Shown in pieces: positions 9,285-18,905 of a stretch of DNA of 64,000 nucleotides. The notes beneath the pieces were generated by a model, which ran no database searches, was not told where the DNA came from, and saw only the letters and a list, made by a program, of their open reading frames with translations. The position numbers and the translations under genes were made by a program. The DNA comes from Bacteroidales bacterium. Lineage in GTDB: Bacteria > Bacteroidota > Bacteroidia > Bacteroidales > UBA4417. The DNA lies in NCBI GenBank assembly GCA_016707705.1, contig JADJHD010000007.1, positions 1 to 64,000 on the forward strand. The letters run 5' to 3'. How positions within the stretch are numbered: the first letter of the stretch is position 1; each line of letters starts with the position of its first letter.

Positions 9285-12200
9285 ATGCCATCTGTACTAA
9301 GAATTTTGATGATAGAGGATTTGCCTACTGATACTGAATTAATCAGGCGGGAAATCAGAAAAAGCGGTATTCAATTTACTGACATTACTGTCGACACCAA
9401 GCAGGAATTCATTGATGCGCTTGCAAGTTTCAATCCCGATATAATCCTCTCCGATTATTCACTCCCTGAATTTGACGGTAAACTTGCCCTTGAAATACAG
9501 CAGAAACTGGCGCCCAACGTGCCTTTTGTTCTTGTTACAGGTTCGGTTAATGAAGAAACTGCAGTAGAGTGCATGAAAATGGGGGCTGATGATTATATAA
9601 TCAAGCAGAACCTCACCAGGCTGGGAGAAGCCATTCGCGCTGCCATACAGAAGAAAAAACTGATTGCTGAGAAAATACAGGTGGAATCCACACTTCGTAA
9701 AAGTGAGGCCAGATACCGCTCGTTGTTTGAAAATTCAGCAATACCCATTTTTGAAGAAGATCTTTCTGATGTAAAAATCTTCTTCAATGAACTAAATTCC
9801 AGAGGAATAACCAATTTCAGAGAGTATTTTGAATCCAATCCGGCTGATGTTGTTTATTGTGCTTCACTCATCAGGATTACAGATATAAATGAAGAAAGCC
9901 TGAGGTTCTTTCAGGCTAGGGATAAGGAAGAGATATTGAATGATATGTCGACTTATTTCCTTGATGAATCCTGGCCAATTTTCAAGGAAGAACTCATTGC
10001 ATTGGCCGAAGGACAGACCTATTTCGAATGTGAATTTCCTGTTTCTACTTTTAAATGGGAACACCGGGATTTAATCCTGAAATTGTCTGTTCGTCCTGAT
10101 AGTATTGATACACTGCAGCATGTTTTTGTATCATTTGTCGATATCACTGACCGCAAAAAAGCTGAGGCTGCCCTTACAGAGAGCGAAGAGCTCTTCAGAA
10201 CCGCCTTTGAAAATGCTACTGTAGGAGTTTGCATGGTAAACATGGAAGGTCACTTCCTGAATGTAAATTCGGCTTTATGCAATCTTTGGGGCTACAGTAA
10301 GGAAGAACTTCTTCAAATGAGCTTCAATGATATCGCACTGGAAGAGGATAAACCAATTGGCTTCAATAGTTTAAGACAACTGATTTCAGGAGAAATCAAT
10401 CAGGCCAATTTCGAGAAGCGTTATCTTCATAAGGATGGATCGGTAATCTGGGCATCCGTATCAACAGGCTTGGTTCATAGCACAGTCAGAAGGGATGATT
10501 ACTTCGTATCCTATCTTGAAGATATAACTGAAAGAAAGGAATCAGAAATCACAATTCGCAAGAATGCTGAATTGTATATGACCCTCACAGAAAACATGAG
10601 GGATGTGGTGTGGATTATAGAGCCTGAATCTATGCGTTTCCGCTACCTCAGTCCTTCGGCCAAGAAAATGGTTGGATTTTCGGCTGAGGAAATCATGTCG
10701 TTGCCAATCAATGCGATGTTCCCCTCTCAATATGGAGAAAAGCTGGTGAATGACCTGATGAAGATTGTGAATGATTGCGATGAAGGTCTTGAAAGTCCTG
10801 GCACTTTCCACACTCAGATTATCAAGCAGCCCTGCAAGGGTGGTAAGTTCATTTGGGCAGAAGTAACAGCTTACGGCTATCGGAATGAAGAAACAGGGAA
10901 ACTCGAACTTCATGGTGCTCACAGGGACATTACCGAAAGGAAAAATGCCGAAGCACAGCTGATGAAAAGTGAGGAGAAATTCAGGCAATTGTATGAAAAT
11001 GCCGCTGACCCAATCCAGCTGCTCGATGAGAAACTGAATTTCCTGGATTGTAATGAGGCTACCGTTAAATACCTTGGAGCCCAGACAAAACAGCAGATTC
11101 TTAACTGCCTGCCGGATGAAATATCACCTGAATTTCAGCCTGATGGAATGTCTTCAAAGGAAAAATCAATAATTGTTGTCAGGAAAGCATATGAAAACGG
11201 CAGCTATCAGTTCGAATGGGTTCACAGAAAATTTAGCGGAGAACCGGTAACAGTTGATATCAACCTTACCCGAATTACAATGGACGGCATGAACCTTTTG
11301 CTTGTCCACTGGCGCGATATCACCGAACGTAAGCAAATCGAAAATGCCTTGCTCAAGAGTGAGGAAAAATTCAGGTTACTTGCTGAAAATGCTTCCGACG
11401 TTATCTGGACGATGGACATTAACGGCAAAAACACCTATATCAGTCCGTCAGTAACTCGGTTGAGAGGTTATACCCCGGAGGAAGCAATGCTGCAAACTCC
11501 TGAGGAATCCCTTTCCCCCGCCTCAGCAGAACTTGCCAACAGTTATCAGAAAAAGGTATTTGAGAAACTGGGAAAAGGAGAAAAATTTGAAAGCTACAAT
11601 CTCATCGTCGAGCAGCCCTGCAAAGATGGAACTTCTGTTTTTGTAGATATAACTGTAAGTGGCATATTCGATGACAACGGAAATTTTGTAAGCTTCCTTG
11701 GAGTATCAAGGGATATTACCGACAGACGAAAGGCTGAAATAGCTCTCATGGAAAGTCAGCAACAATATAAGATGCTGCTTGAAAATCAGGGTGAAGGTGC
11801 AGGAATCGTAGACCTCAATGAAGTATTCACCTTTGCAAATCCAGCAGCCGAGCAGATATTCGAAGTTCCGGAAGGAACTCTGGTGGGAAGAAACCTTACA
11901 GACTTTGTCCCTCATTTTGAGTTGATGAAGGTTGAAACAGAAACAGATCTGAGGTCCAAAGGGAATAAATCAACATACGAACTTCAGATCCATACCTTCA
12001 AAGGCGGTCTGAAGAACCTTCTGGTGACAGCTACTCCTCAATACAATATGAACGGTATTCTACTCGGGACCTTTGGAGTGTTCAGGGATATTACGGAATG
12101 GAAAAAAGCTGAAGAGCTACTTAAGGAGCGTCAATTCTGGCTTACAGAATCACAAAGGGTAGGAAGAATTGGATCATTTAGCCTTGACCTGGTGAAGAAT

Positions 12201-13664
12201 GAATGGAGTTCTTCGGAAGTTCTGAATGATATTCTGGGACTTCAAGCCAATGCAGTAAAGAATATCCAAACATGGCTCGATACAATCCATCCTGACCAAA
12301 GAAGGGAAATGGAACTCTATTTTGTTGAGGAAATCTTCGAAAACCTGAATCCTTTCAATAAGGAATACAAGATTATTCGTGCCGATAACCAGAAAGAAAG
12401 CTGGGTGTGGGGTAAGGGAGAGCTTTCTCTCGATGACACAGGGCGACCGGTAAAAATGATCGGCACCATCCTGGATATCAGCGAACGCAAAAATGTTGAA
12501 GAGGCATTAATCGCAGCAAAGGACAGAGCTGAAGAAAATGACAGGCTGAAAACCGCCTTCCTCAATAATATCTCGCATGAAATCCGAACTCCAATGAATG
12601 CAATCATCGGATTCTCCGGATTCCTTAATGAACCTAATCTTGCTGCAGAAAAGAGAAAGTACTTCACCGATATCATCTGCAATGCAAGCAATCAGCTGCT
12701 TTCAATCATCAGCGATATCATCAATATAGCTACAATTGAGGCCGGACAGGAAACGCTGAAGAAATCCAAGTTCAATATCAATCACCTGTTAAGAAACCTT
12801 TTCAATCAGTTTGAACTAAAAGCGAACAGTCAGAATATCAGACTGAAATGCCTTACCCCATTACCCGATGAGGAAACCAATATCGAAACCGATGAAACCA
12901 AACTTATGCAGGTGATTTCAAACCTCGTGGGCAACTCTTTGAAGTTTACCAGGCAGGGACATGTCACTTTCGGCTATAAGGTTATAGACCAGCACCTTGA
13001 GTTCTTCATTGACGACTCCGGTATTGGTATCCCTGAAAGCATGCACAGGGAAATATTTGAAAGGTTCAGGCAGGCCGACTCCACAATTGCAAGGCAGTTT
13101 GGGGGAACAGGACTGGGATTGTCAATTTCCAAGGCCTATGTTGAACTGATGGGAGGTACAATATGGCTCAAGTCAGTTCAGGGACAAGGTTCTACTTTCT
13201 ATTTCACAATACCATTCCAAACCTACAGAAACGGACATTCCAAAGAGAATTCAAAGCATATGGGAGATTTTCTTACTTTTAACGGTGGAAAAACAATTCT
13301 GATCGCCGAAGATGAGGATTTCAATTACCTGCTTCTTGAACAATTGCTTGCCGATATGAATCTTACTCTCATCAGGGTAACAAACGGTGCAGAAGCAGTT
13401 GTCAATTGCAAATCAAATCCCGAAATCGACCTGGTTCTCATGGATGTCAAAATGCCCGTTATGGACGGTTACGAGGCAACCAGAATCATCAAGCAGGAAA
13501 GGCCGGATCTGCCTGTTATCATGCAGACTGCCTACTCCAGGGAATCTGACAGATTGAAAGCACTTGAAGCCGGCTGCGACGAATATGTTTCCAAACCAAT
13601 AGCAATTGACCGGTTCATGGAATTGCTCAAGAAACATTTTGATCCCGCTACCAGCCAACATTGA
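9285..13664 (+). CDS. Hybrid sensor histidine kinase with N- and C-terminal receiver domains and seven PAS domains
   Basis: A 1459-residue cytoplasmic signalling protein with no membrane segment. The order is receiver domain (about 5-125, phospho-Asp57 in ILSDYSLP), seven PAS domains (starting near 140, 300, 430, 560, 690, 825 and 955, most ending in a DITERK-type PAC motif), HisKA (His1098 in NISHEIRTPMNAIIGFSG), HATPase (about 1200-1310, with DDSGIGIPES and GGTGLGLSISKAYVELMGG) and a C-terminal receiver (Asp1387 in LVLMDVKMPVMDGYEA). The N-terminal receiver suggests it is driven by another kinase. No DNA-binding output is present. The stop codon overlaps the start of the fucosidase gene (TGATG), so the two are probably translated together. 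Confidence 0.92.
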   Translation: MPSVLRILMIEDLPTDTELIRREIRKSGIQFTDITVDTKQEFIDALASFNPDIILSDYSLPEFDGKLALEIQQKLAPNVPFVLVTGSVNEETAVECMKMGADDYIIKQNLTRLGEAIRAAIQKKKLIAEKIQVESTLRKSEARYRSLFENSAIPIFEEDLSDVKIFFNELNSRGITNFREYFESNPADVVYCASLIRITDINEESLRFFQARDKEEILNDMSTYFLDESWPIFKEELIALAEGQTYFECEFPVSTFKWEHRDLILKLSVRPDSIDTLQHVFVSFVDITDRKKAEAALTESEELFRTAFENATVGVCMVNMEGHFLNVNSALCNLWGYSKEELLQMSFNDIALEEDKPIGFNSLRQLISGEINQANFEKRYLHKDGSVIWASVSTGLVHSTVRRDDYFVSYLEDITERKESEITIRKNAELYMTLTENMRDVVWIIEPESMRFRYLSPSAKKMVGFSAEEIMSLPINAMFPSQYGEKLVNDLMKIVNDCDEGLESPGTFHTQIIKQPCKGGKFIWAEVTAYGYRNEETGKLELHGAHRDITERKNAEAQLMKSEEKFRQLYENAADPIQLLDEKLNFLDCNEATVKYLGAQTKQQILNCLPDEISPEFQPDGMSSKEKSIIVVRKAYENGSYQFEWVHRKFSGEPVTVDINLTRITMDGMNLLLVHWRDITERKQIENALLKSEEKFRLLAENASDVIWTMDINGKNTYISPSVTRLRGYTPEEAMLQTPEESLSPASAELANSYQKKVFEKLGKGEKFESYNLIVEQPCKDGTSVFVDITVSGIFDDNGNFVSFLGVSRDITDRRKAEIALMESQQQYKMLLENQGEGAGIVDLNEVFTFANPAAEQIFEVPEGTLVGRNLTDFVPHFELMKVETETDLRSKGNKSTYELQIHTFKGGLKNLLVTATPQYNMNGILLGTFGVFRDITEWKKAEELLKERQFWLTESQRVGRIGSFSLDLVKNEWSSSEVLNDILGLQANAVKNIQTWLDTIHPDQRREMELYFVEEIFENLNPFNKEYKIIRADNQKESWVWGKGELSLDDTGRPVKMIGTILDISERKNVEEALIAAKDRAEENDRLKTAFLNNISHEIRTPMNAIIGFSGFLNEPNLAAEKRKYFTDIICNASNQLLSIISDIINIATIEAGQETLKKSKFNINHLLRNLFNQFELKANSQNIRLKCLTPLPDEETNIETDETKLMQVISNLVGNSLKFTRQGHVTFGYKVIDQHLEFFIDDSGIGIPESMHREIFERFRQADSTIARQFGGTGLGLSISKAYVELMGGTIWLKSVQGQGSTFYFTIPFQTYRNGHSKENSKHMGDFLTFNGGKTILIAEDEDFNYLLLEQLLADMNLTLIRVTNGAEAVVNCKSNPEIDLVLMDVKMPVMDGYEATRIIKQERPDLPVIMQTAYSRESDRLKALEAGCDEYVSKPIAIDRFMELLKKHFDPATSQH

Positions 13665-14968
13665 TGAAACAACTTTCTTTACTATTTCTGGCTCTTGCTT
13701 TCGTTGCAAATAGCCAGGCTCAGGAATCATCCGACGAATTTGCCGCAAGGATGTCCTGGTTCCGTGACGCCAAACTTGGCATCTTTATTCATTGGGGTAT
13801 CTATTCCGTTAGAGGAGTTGATGAATCCTGGTCTTTCTATAACCGCTACCTGCCTTACGATGAATACATGAAGCAGGCTGATGGATTCACTGCTGCCAAA
13901 TATGACCCCGAAGCCTGGGCAAAACTGATCCGTGAATCCGGTGCCAGGTATGCCGTTCTTACCACCAAGCATCACGATGGCATGGCTCTGTACAATACCA
14001 GCCTCAGTGACCTTAATGTCCTTAAGAAAACCCCGGCTGGAAGGGATCTTGTAAAACCTTTCTGCGAAAGTCTGAAAAAACAGGGAGTGAAAACCGGGCT
14101 TTACTTTTCAATGCTTGATTGGTCGCATCCCGATTATCCTAAATTCCTGAATAACCAGGAAAGATATCAGAATGACTCAATCCGCTGGAATAAATTCCTC
14201 GATTTCAGGAGAGGTCAGATTCATGAACTGGCTGCATTTAAACCCGATTTGCTCTGGTTTGATGGCGACTGGGATTATTCGGCAGAACAATGGAAATCGG
14301 CTGAAATGCGGACCGACATCAATAAGTGGATGCCCGGAGTTATCGTTAATTCCCGCATCAATGGCTATGGTGATTATGCAACTCCTGAACAGGGAGTTCC
14401 GGTGATTCAACCAAAAGAACCTTATTGGGAACTTTGCATGACAATCAATGATTCCTGGGGCTACCAGCAGAATGACCACAACTACAAATCAGCAAACCAG
14501 ATCATAAGAATATTTACTGACTGCATTAGCATGGGCGGGAATCTTCTGCTGGATATAGGACCAAAACCGGATGGTACAATTCCCGAAGAACAGCAGTTAG
14601 TTCTGAAAGAATTGGGCCGCTGGACAAAGAAGCATAAGGAAGCAATTTATGGCACCGTTGCCGGCATCCCAAAGGATTACTACTATGGACCTTCTGCCCT
14701 TTCAAAAGACAGGGATATCCTCTATTTGTATGTAACCGGTAAACCTGCAGGCCCCCTGATGATCAAGGGACTCAAGAATCCAATCAACAGGATATGGGTG
14801 GTTGGAAATGGCAGCAAACTGAATCATACTGTTATGATGAAAAGCTACTGGAGCGATGTTCCGGGAATTGTGTACATTGATGTTCCTGAAAATGTCCTCG
14901 ATGAACAGGTGACTGTAATTGCAGTGCTTCTCAAGGGTCCGGTTGAGCTCAATCCTCCGGTCAAATAA
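13664..14968 (+). CDS. Alpha-L-fucosidase, glycoside hydrolase family 29
   Basis: A 434-residue exported enzyme that should release L-fucose from glycans. A signal peptide covers about 1-19 (LFLALAFVANSQAQ). Family motifs include KLGIFIHWGIYSVRG, YAVLTTKHHDGMALYNT and LLWFDGDWDY, whose first Asp is the likely nucleophile. The C-terminal beta-sandwich is short. The ATG at 13664 overlaps the TGA of the kinase gene by one base; a TTG one codon earlier is less likely. The tight coupling to a sensor kinase is unusual for a hydrolase and suggests that expression of enzyme and sensor is tied. Confidence 0.93.
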   Translation: MKQLSLLFLALAFVANSQAQESSDEFAARMSWFRDAKLGIFIHWGIYSVRGVDESWSFYNRYLPYDEYMKQADGFTAAKYDPEAWAKLIRESGARYAVLTTKHHDGMALYNTSLSDLNVLKKTPAGRDLVKPFCESLKKQGVKTGLYFSMLDWSHPDYPKFLNNQERYQNDSIRWNKFLDFRRGQIHELAAFKPDLLWFDGDWDYSAEQWKSAEMRTDINKWMPGVIVNSRINGYGDYATPEQGVPVIQPKEPYWELCMTINDSWGYQQNDHNYKSANQIIRIFTDCISMGGNLLLDIGPKPDGTIPEEQQLVLKELGRWTKKHKEAIYGTVAGIPKDYYYGPSALSKDRDILYLYVTGKPAGPLMIKGLKNPINRIWVVGNGSKLNHTVMMKSYWSDVPGIVYIDVPENVLDEQVTVIAVLLKGPVELNPPVK

Positions 14969-15010
14969 CAGCATAACTCCATCTTCACTTTACCACGAAA
15001 ACTTCTTACT

Positions 15011-15028
15011 TGTTAAGAGTTCTTAACA
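15011..15028. promoter_or_regulatory. Perfect inverted repeat upstream of the SDR gene
   Basis: TGTTAAG-AGTT-CTTAACA is a perfect 7-4-7 inverted repeat, 70 bases before the SDR start. It could be an operator. The AT-rich stem with no T-run makes a terminator unlikely. Confidence 0.3.
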
Positions 15029-15099
15029 TTGTGTCATTTCTTAAACAAATGATGATGATACTGGTTATGTTCCTGTTACATCACCAATAATACCTATTC

Positions 15100-15879
15100 A
15101 TGTCAAAAAATGTGTTAATCACCGGAGCCTCAAGTGGAATCGGCTTTGAATTTGCGGGCATATTCGCTTCGAAAAAATACAATCTCGTCCTTGCAGCCAG
15201 ATCACTGGAAAAACTGGAAGAAATGAAGAAAGATCTTGAGAAAACCTATGGCATTCAATGCATGGTTCTAGGACTGGACCTTTCTGTACTTGCTGAAGTT
15301 GAAGAGTTGGTTGCAAAGGTTAAAAGTGCCGGAATTCAGATAGATATTCTCATTAATAATGCAGGATTCGGAGATTTTGGTTTTTTCACAGAAACCAAAT
15401 GGGACAAGGAATTGCAGATGATAAACCTGAATATCACCGCACTTACCTATCTCAGTAAAACCTATGCTAAGGAAATGGCTGCCCGAAAGGATGGTAAAAT
15501 CCTGAATGTAGCCTCTACTGCCGCATTCCTTCCTGGCCCCCTGATGGCTGTATATTACGCAACAAAAGCATACGTACTTTCACTTTCCGAAGCATTGGCC
15601 AATGAACTCAGCGGTTCAGGGGTTACAGTTACCGCCTTATGTCCGGGACCTACTACTTCTGGATTCCAGGCTGTGGCTGACATTGAATCTTCCGCCCTGG
15701 TTAAGGGTAAGAAGCTGCCTACATCGAAGCAGGTTGCTGAATACGGATACGATGCATTGATGAAAGGGAAAAGAGTGGCCATCGAAGGTTTAATGAATAA
15801 ACTTCAAATATTCTTCGTTCGTTTTGCACCCAGAGATATGATAACTGCTGTTGTCAGAAAAATGTCAGAGAAAGTCTGA
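15100..15879 (+). CDS. Short-chain dehydrogenase/reductase family oxidoreductase
   Basis: A 259-residue NAD(P)-dependent Rossmann-fold enzyme. The nucleotide-binding motif TGASSGIGFEFAG is at 7-19, the NNAG motif (ILINNAGFGDFG) near 85, and the catalytic Tyr/Lys pair in YYATKAYVLSL near 150-160. It is closest to the DltE/YqjQ-like group of classical SDRs with length about 260. The substrate is unknown. It stands alone, with a possible operator upstream. Confidence 0.88.
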   Translation: MSKNVLITGASSGIGFEFAGIFASKKYNLVLAARSLEKLEEMKKDLEKTYGIQCMVLGLDLSVLAEVEELVAKVKSAGIQIDILINNAGFGDFGFFTETKWDKELQMINLNITALTYLSKTYAKEMAARKDGKILNVASTAAFLPGPLMAVYYATKAYVLSLSEALANELSGSGVTVTALCPGPTTSGFQAVADIESSALVKGKKLPTSKQVAEYGYDALMKGKRVAIEGLMNKLQIFFVRFAPRDMITAVVRKMSEKV

Positions 15880-16032
15880 TAATTCAACCTCATTCTTGAA
15901 CCTGTTTCATTTCATCTTCAGATGCTTTCTACAACACTGTTCCTGGTGACACAAATGTCATACTCTGTATTGCTTGTGCTTTCCTGAAAGCGATTGAAGA
16001 ATCAGTAATATCGTCCTCCGAAAAAATAAGAC

Positions 16033-16040
16033 TACCTTTG
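16033..16040 (+). promoter_or_regulatory. -7 box of the CvfB-like gene
   Basis: TACCTTTG (TAnnTTTG consensus) lies 20 bases before the ATG at 16060, giving a leader of roughly 13 bases. Confidence 0.5.
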
Positions 16041-16059
16041 TGGCCTTATTATCAAAACT

Positions 16060-16908
16060 ATGATGCAGATTGGCAAGTTCAACCGCCTGAAAGTCCTGCG
16101 AAAGCTGGAATTCGGTTATTATCTTGATGGACAGGAATTGGGCGAAATATTAATTCCTCTAAGATATGCCCCTGCTGATCTGAAAGTCGGTTCCCAGATT
16201 GAGGTTTTCATTTATTTCGATTCCGAGGACAGGATTATTGCCACTACAGAACAACCCATAGCGAAAGTTGGCGAATTCGCTTATCTCAATGTAGTTACTG
16301 TAAATGATATCGGAGCTTTCCTCTATTGGGGACTGCCAAAGGATTTGCTGGTTCCTTTCAGGGAACAAAAGGTTAAAATGGTGGAGGGAAAATCTTATCT
16401 GGTTTTCATCTACATTGATGCCATGACTGACCGTATTGCAGCTTCAGCCAAGATAGACCAGTTCCTGAATCATGACCCGATTAATTACCTTCCCGGTGAT
16501 GAGGTTGATTTAATTATTGCCGGCATCTCGGAGATAGGTTACAAGGCTATCATCAATAACAGGCACCTTGGCATTCTTTACAAAAATGAAGTTTTCACTG
16601 ATCTGGTAATCGGACAGGAAACCAAGGGATACATCTATAAAATCAGACCTGATAATAAAATCGACCTCCGCCTTTTCAGGGAAGGCTATGAGAAAGTAGA
16701 TGATTACGTAAGGCTGCTTTTGGATAAGCTTGAATCCGAAGACGGATTTCTTCCTCTAACAGACAAAAGTTCGGCAGAGGAAATCAATTTTGAACTCGGG
16801 ATCAGCAAGAAATCATTCAAGCAGGCAGTAGGTGCTCTTTACAAAAAGCATTTGCTTGAACTCCTGCCTGAAGGAATCCGTTTATTGGAGAATCCTGAAA
16901 ATCAATAG
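16060..16908 (+). CDS. cvfB: S1 RNA-binding domain protein, CvfB family
   Basis: A 282-residue protein with the CvfB/YitL layout: three tandem S1-like beta-barrel domains (about 1-65, 70-140, 145-215) and a C-terminal winged-helix domain (about 225-280). The opening KFNRLKVLRKLEFGYYLDG and the segment GAFLYWGLPKDLLVPFREQ are characteristic. CvfB proteins bind RNA and affect virulence or stress gene expression in Firmicutes; the role in Bacteroidota is not established. Two ATG codons in a row start the gene; either may be used. It is convergent with the rhodanese gene at 16939. Confidence 0.88.
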   Translation: MMQIGKFNRLKVLRKLEFGYYLDGQELGEILIPLRYAPADLKVGSQIEVFIYFDSEDRIIATTEQPIAKVGEFAYLNVVTVNDIGAFLYWGLPKDLLVPFREQKVKMVEGKSYLVFIYIDAMTDRIAASAKIDQFLNHDPINYLPGDEVDLIIAGISEIGYKAIINNRHLGILYKNEVFTDLVIGQETKGYIYKIRPDNKIDLRLFREGYEKVDDYVRLLLDKLESEDGFLPLTDKSSAEEINFELGISKKSFKQAVGALYKKHLLELLPEGIRLLENPENQ

Positions 16909-16938
16909 ATTGGAAATGGCTTGAATTACCCTAGCCTT

Positions 16939-17580
16939 TTAGCATCCACCTCCTGATGAAACTTCTTTCTTAACAGGCACTACTGTTTGCTTTGCTTTTA
17001 CAACTTCCTCCTTCTTGGTTTCGGCAGTTGCTGAAGCCTGTTTCATCACAGATATATCTAAAATCGACATCTCAGTATAGATAGAACTGCGACTTGTATT
17101 AAGCAATGAATCTGAAAGCGGAAGCCTGCTATAGAATGAATAACCTCCAAGTAATACCTTCACATTTTGAGTGCCCGTTTGCTCCAGCAGTAACCATGGA
17201 CCATTTGCTTCAAGTTGGTCATCTCCATAAAGAACACAGGTCTGTCCATCCTTCTGCAACTTCCTGAAAAAGGCAACCACCTCTTCATCCAGCAATTTAT
17301 TTGCAGGAATATTCAAAGCTCCTTCAATATGTCCCCTGAAAAAGGCATCAGCATTTCTTACATCAACCAAAACAAGCCCCTTGGAGTTGTCCTTCATCTG
17401 CTTATACAGTGAAACCGGTGATATGAATTTACTGCTGTCATTCAATATTGAAGACAATTCGGAATTTTTGAGTTTATACTCTGCATCAACTTTTCTGGTG
17501 CTAACCAACACAATAACAAGGATTATCACCAGCAGTAATGCACTTAGAAATACAATATTTTTCTTGAGAAACTTTTTCAT
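16939..17580 (-). CDS. Membrane-anchored rhodanese-fold protein lacking the catalytic Cys, with GGGC tail
   Basis: A 213-residue protein with one N-terminal membrane anchor (about 8-27) and a periplasmic rhodanese domain (about 52-150: LVDVRNADAFFRGHIEGALN and VKVLLGGYSFY). At the active-site loop the usual Tyr-Cys-x-x-Gly is Tyr118-Gly119-Asp, so the catalytic Cys is missing; Cys115 sits four residues earlier. After a Lys/Val/Glu-rich linker (about 175-208) the protein ends in SSGGGC, with Cys213 as the last residue. It is the last gene of the PsrABC/YeeE operon, 70 bases after a second protein of the same design. I infer a sulfur-carrier or docking role rather than a sulfurtransferase; this is not established. 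Confidence 0.85.
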   Translation of the reverse strand: MKKFLKKNIVFLSALLLVIILVIVLVSTRKVDAEYKLKNSELSSILNDSSKFISPVSLYKQMKDNSKGLVLVDVRNADAFFRGHIEGALNIPANKLLDEEVVAFFRKLQKDGQTCVLYGDDQLEANGPWLLLEQTGTQNVKVLLGGYSFYSRLPLSDSLLNTSRSSIYTEMSILDISVMKQASATAETKKEEVVKAKQTVVPVKKEVSSGGGC

Positions 17581-17650
17581 TTTCAGTTATTTGAATGATT
17601 GTCCCCTTAATAGTCCGAATTACAGGGTAGTTGATGGGTGCGAACAGGTA

Positions 17651-18280
17651 TTAGCATCCTCCACCCGTACCAGCCTGAGGTTTCTTTTCTAACTTGATAG
17701 TTTTGGTTTTCGAAACAGCATTTTTCTGATCAAGGTTCTGATCTTCAGTTTTGCTGCCCAGAAAAAACTGACGGGCCGCAACACGGAATTTATAGAGCTC
17801 CAAAGCATCACTTGATGCAGTAGTTGAAGGCTCCACTCCCTTTACGATGGTTTCATACCAGTAATTCAGGCCACCTTTCATCACAAAAACCCTTTGGTAC
17901 TTATTTCTCGCACAAATCTGCCAGGCAAGATCGGATTCTATATCACCATTGCTGTAGAAAACTTTATCCCTTGAACCAGAACTGAGCAGCTCCCTGGAAC
18001 CTGGACTTGCAATGGAATCCAGCGGAATATTGATAGCTCCCGGCAAAGCATACACTGCAAATTCATTAGCCGGCCTTACATCAATGAGTTGAAGGCTTGG
18101 ATCCCTTTCAATGATTCTTTCAGTCACCTGATCGGTGCTCACGAACCTTGCCTGCTCATTGATTGAAAGCAACAGTTCTTTTGGAGTCAGTTCCTTTGAA
18201 TTCTTGCCACCTGGAAGGATAACCAATCCAAAAGCAGCTACAATCAATAGAATTGCAAGTATTGTATATCGTCTGTCCAT
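17651..18280 (-). CDS. Second membrane-anchored rhodanese-fold protein lacking the catalytic Cys, with GGGC tail
   Basis: A 209-residue protein with an N-terminal anchor (YTILAILLIVAAFGLVIL) and a periplasmic rhodanese domain (about 45-145: LQLIDVRPANEFAVYALPGA, VFVMKGGLNYWY). The active-site loop reads Tyr109-Ser110-Asn-Gly, so the catalytic Cys is replaced by Ser; the only other Cys apart from the tail is Cys123. A Lys/Thr-rich linker leads to GTGGGC with Cys209 as the last residue. The two tailed proteins differ in most other positions, so both the loss of the catalytic Cys and the tail look selected rather than accidental. It starts 12 bases after the preceding YeeE/YedE gene. Confidence 0.85.
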   Translation of the reverse strand: MDRRYTILAILLIVAAFGLVILPGGKNSKELTPKELLLSINEQARFVSTDQVTERIIERDPSLQLIDVRPANEFAVYALPGAINIPLDSIASPGSRELLSSGSRDKVFYSNGDIESDLAWQICARNKYQRVFVMKGGLNYWYETIVKGVEPSTTASSDALELYKFRVAARQFFLGSKTEDQNLDQKNAVSKTKTIKLEKKPQAGTGGGC

Positions 18281-18292
18281 AATAAATAATTA

Positions 18293-18886
18293 TCAGTATT
18301 CAACCTTTTTAACCTTGCGCTCTACCCAGGTTGCACCCCAGAACATGCCAACAGCTGCAACAACCAGAAGGAAAGCGAATAACCCGGTGGAAATACCCAG
18401 TGAATCGGTTACCAGCATGCCTCCCAGATTGCCGCTATTGTACATTTTCTCAAAAATTGGGAATGCTTCTGAGAAGAGGAAAACACCAATGAACATACCT
18501 CCTGTAAAAGTGAGCGCATCAAGTTTCCCTATCGCCAGGGCTGCAAAGCTTGTCCCCGGACAATATCCTCCCATCGAAAATCCTATTCCCATAACTACAC
18601 CTCCAACAATAGCAGAAGTAATGAATGTAGGCTGAATATACAGCATGGAATAGTCAATCCATCCCAGGTAGGAGAAATACAGCAATCCAAGCATGCAGGT
18701 GATTGCTGCAGTAAAAAACACCTTGAGCACAACAAAGTCATACCCGAAGAAGGTTCCGATAATTTTCCTCGAGGAGGAGAATCCGGAGGCTTCCAGTACA
18801 AAGCCAAATCCCATGCCGAGCATTACGGCAAAAACGTTATCCCATGCTTCCGGAATAACTCCCATTGGTATAAGTGGTCCTACCAT
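18293..18886 (-). CDS. YeeE/YedE family membrane protein, half-size (TsuA-like)
   Basis: A 197-residue protein with about five membrane segments. FGFVLEASGFSSSRKIIG and GFSMGGYCPGTSFAALAIGK are typical of YeeE/YedE proteins. The Cys in GGYCPGT corresponds to a conserved Cys of TsuA, which passes thiosulfate across the inner membrane. TsuA is about 350 residues; here the two halves are separate genes, 19 bases apart, as in many Bacteroidota. It probably pairs with the protein at 18906-19433 to move thiosulfate or sulfane sulfur. The direction of transport cannot be told from sequence. Confidence 0.88.
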   Translation of the reverse strand: MVGPLIPMGVIPEAWDNVFAVMLGMGFGFVLEASGFSSSRKIIGTFFGYDFVVLKVFFTAAITCMLGLLYFSYLGWIDYSMLYIQPTFITSAIVGGVVMGIGFSMGGYCPGTSFAALAIGKLDALTFTGGMFIGVFLFSEAFPIFEKMYNSGNLGGMLVTDSLGISTGLFAFLLVVAAVGMFWGATWVERKVKKVEY

Positions 18887-18905
18887 GATTTATAGTACTA
18901 AAAGG

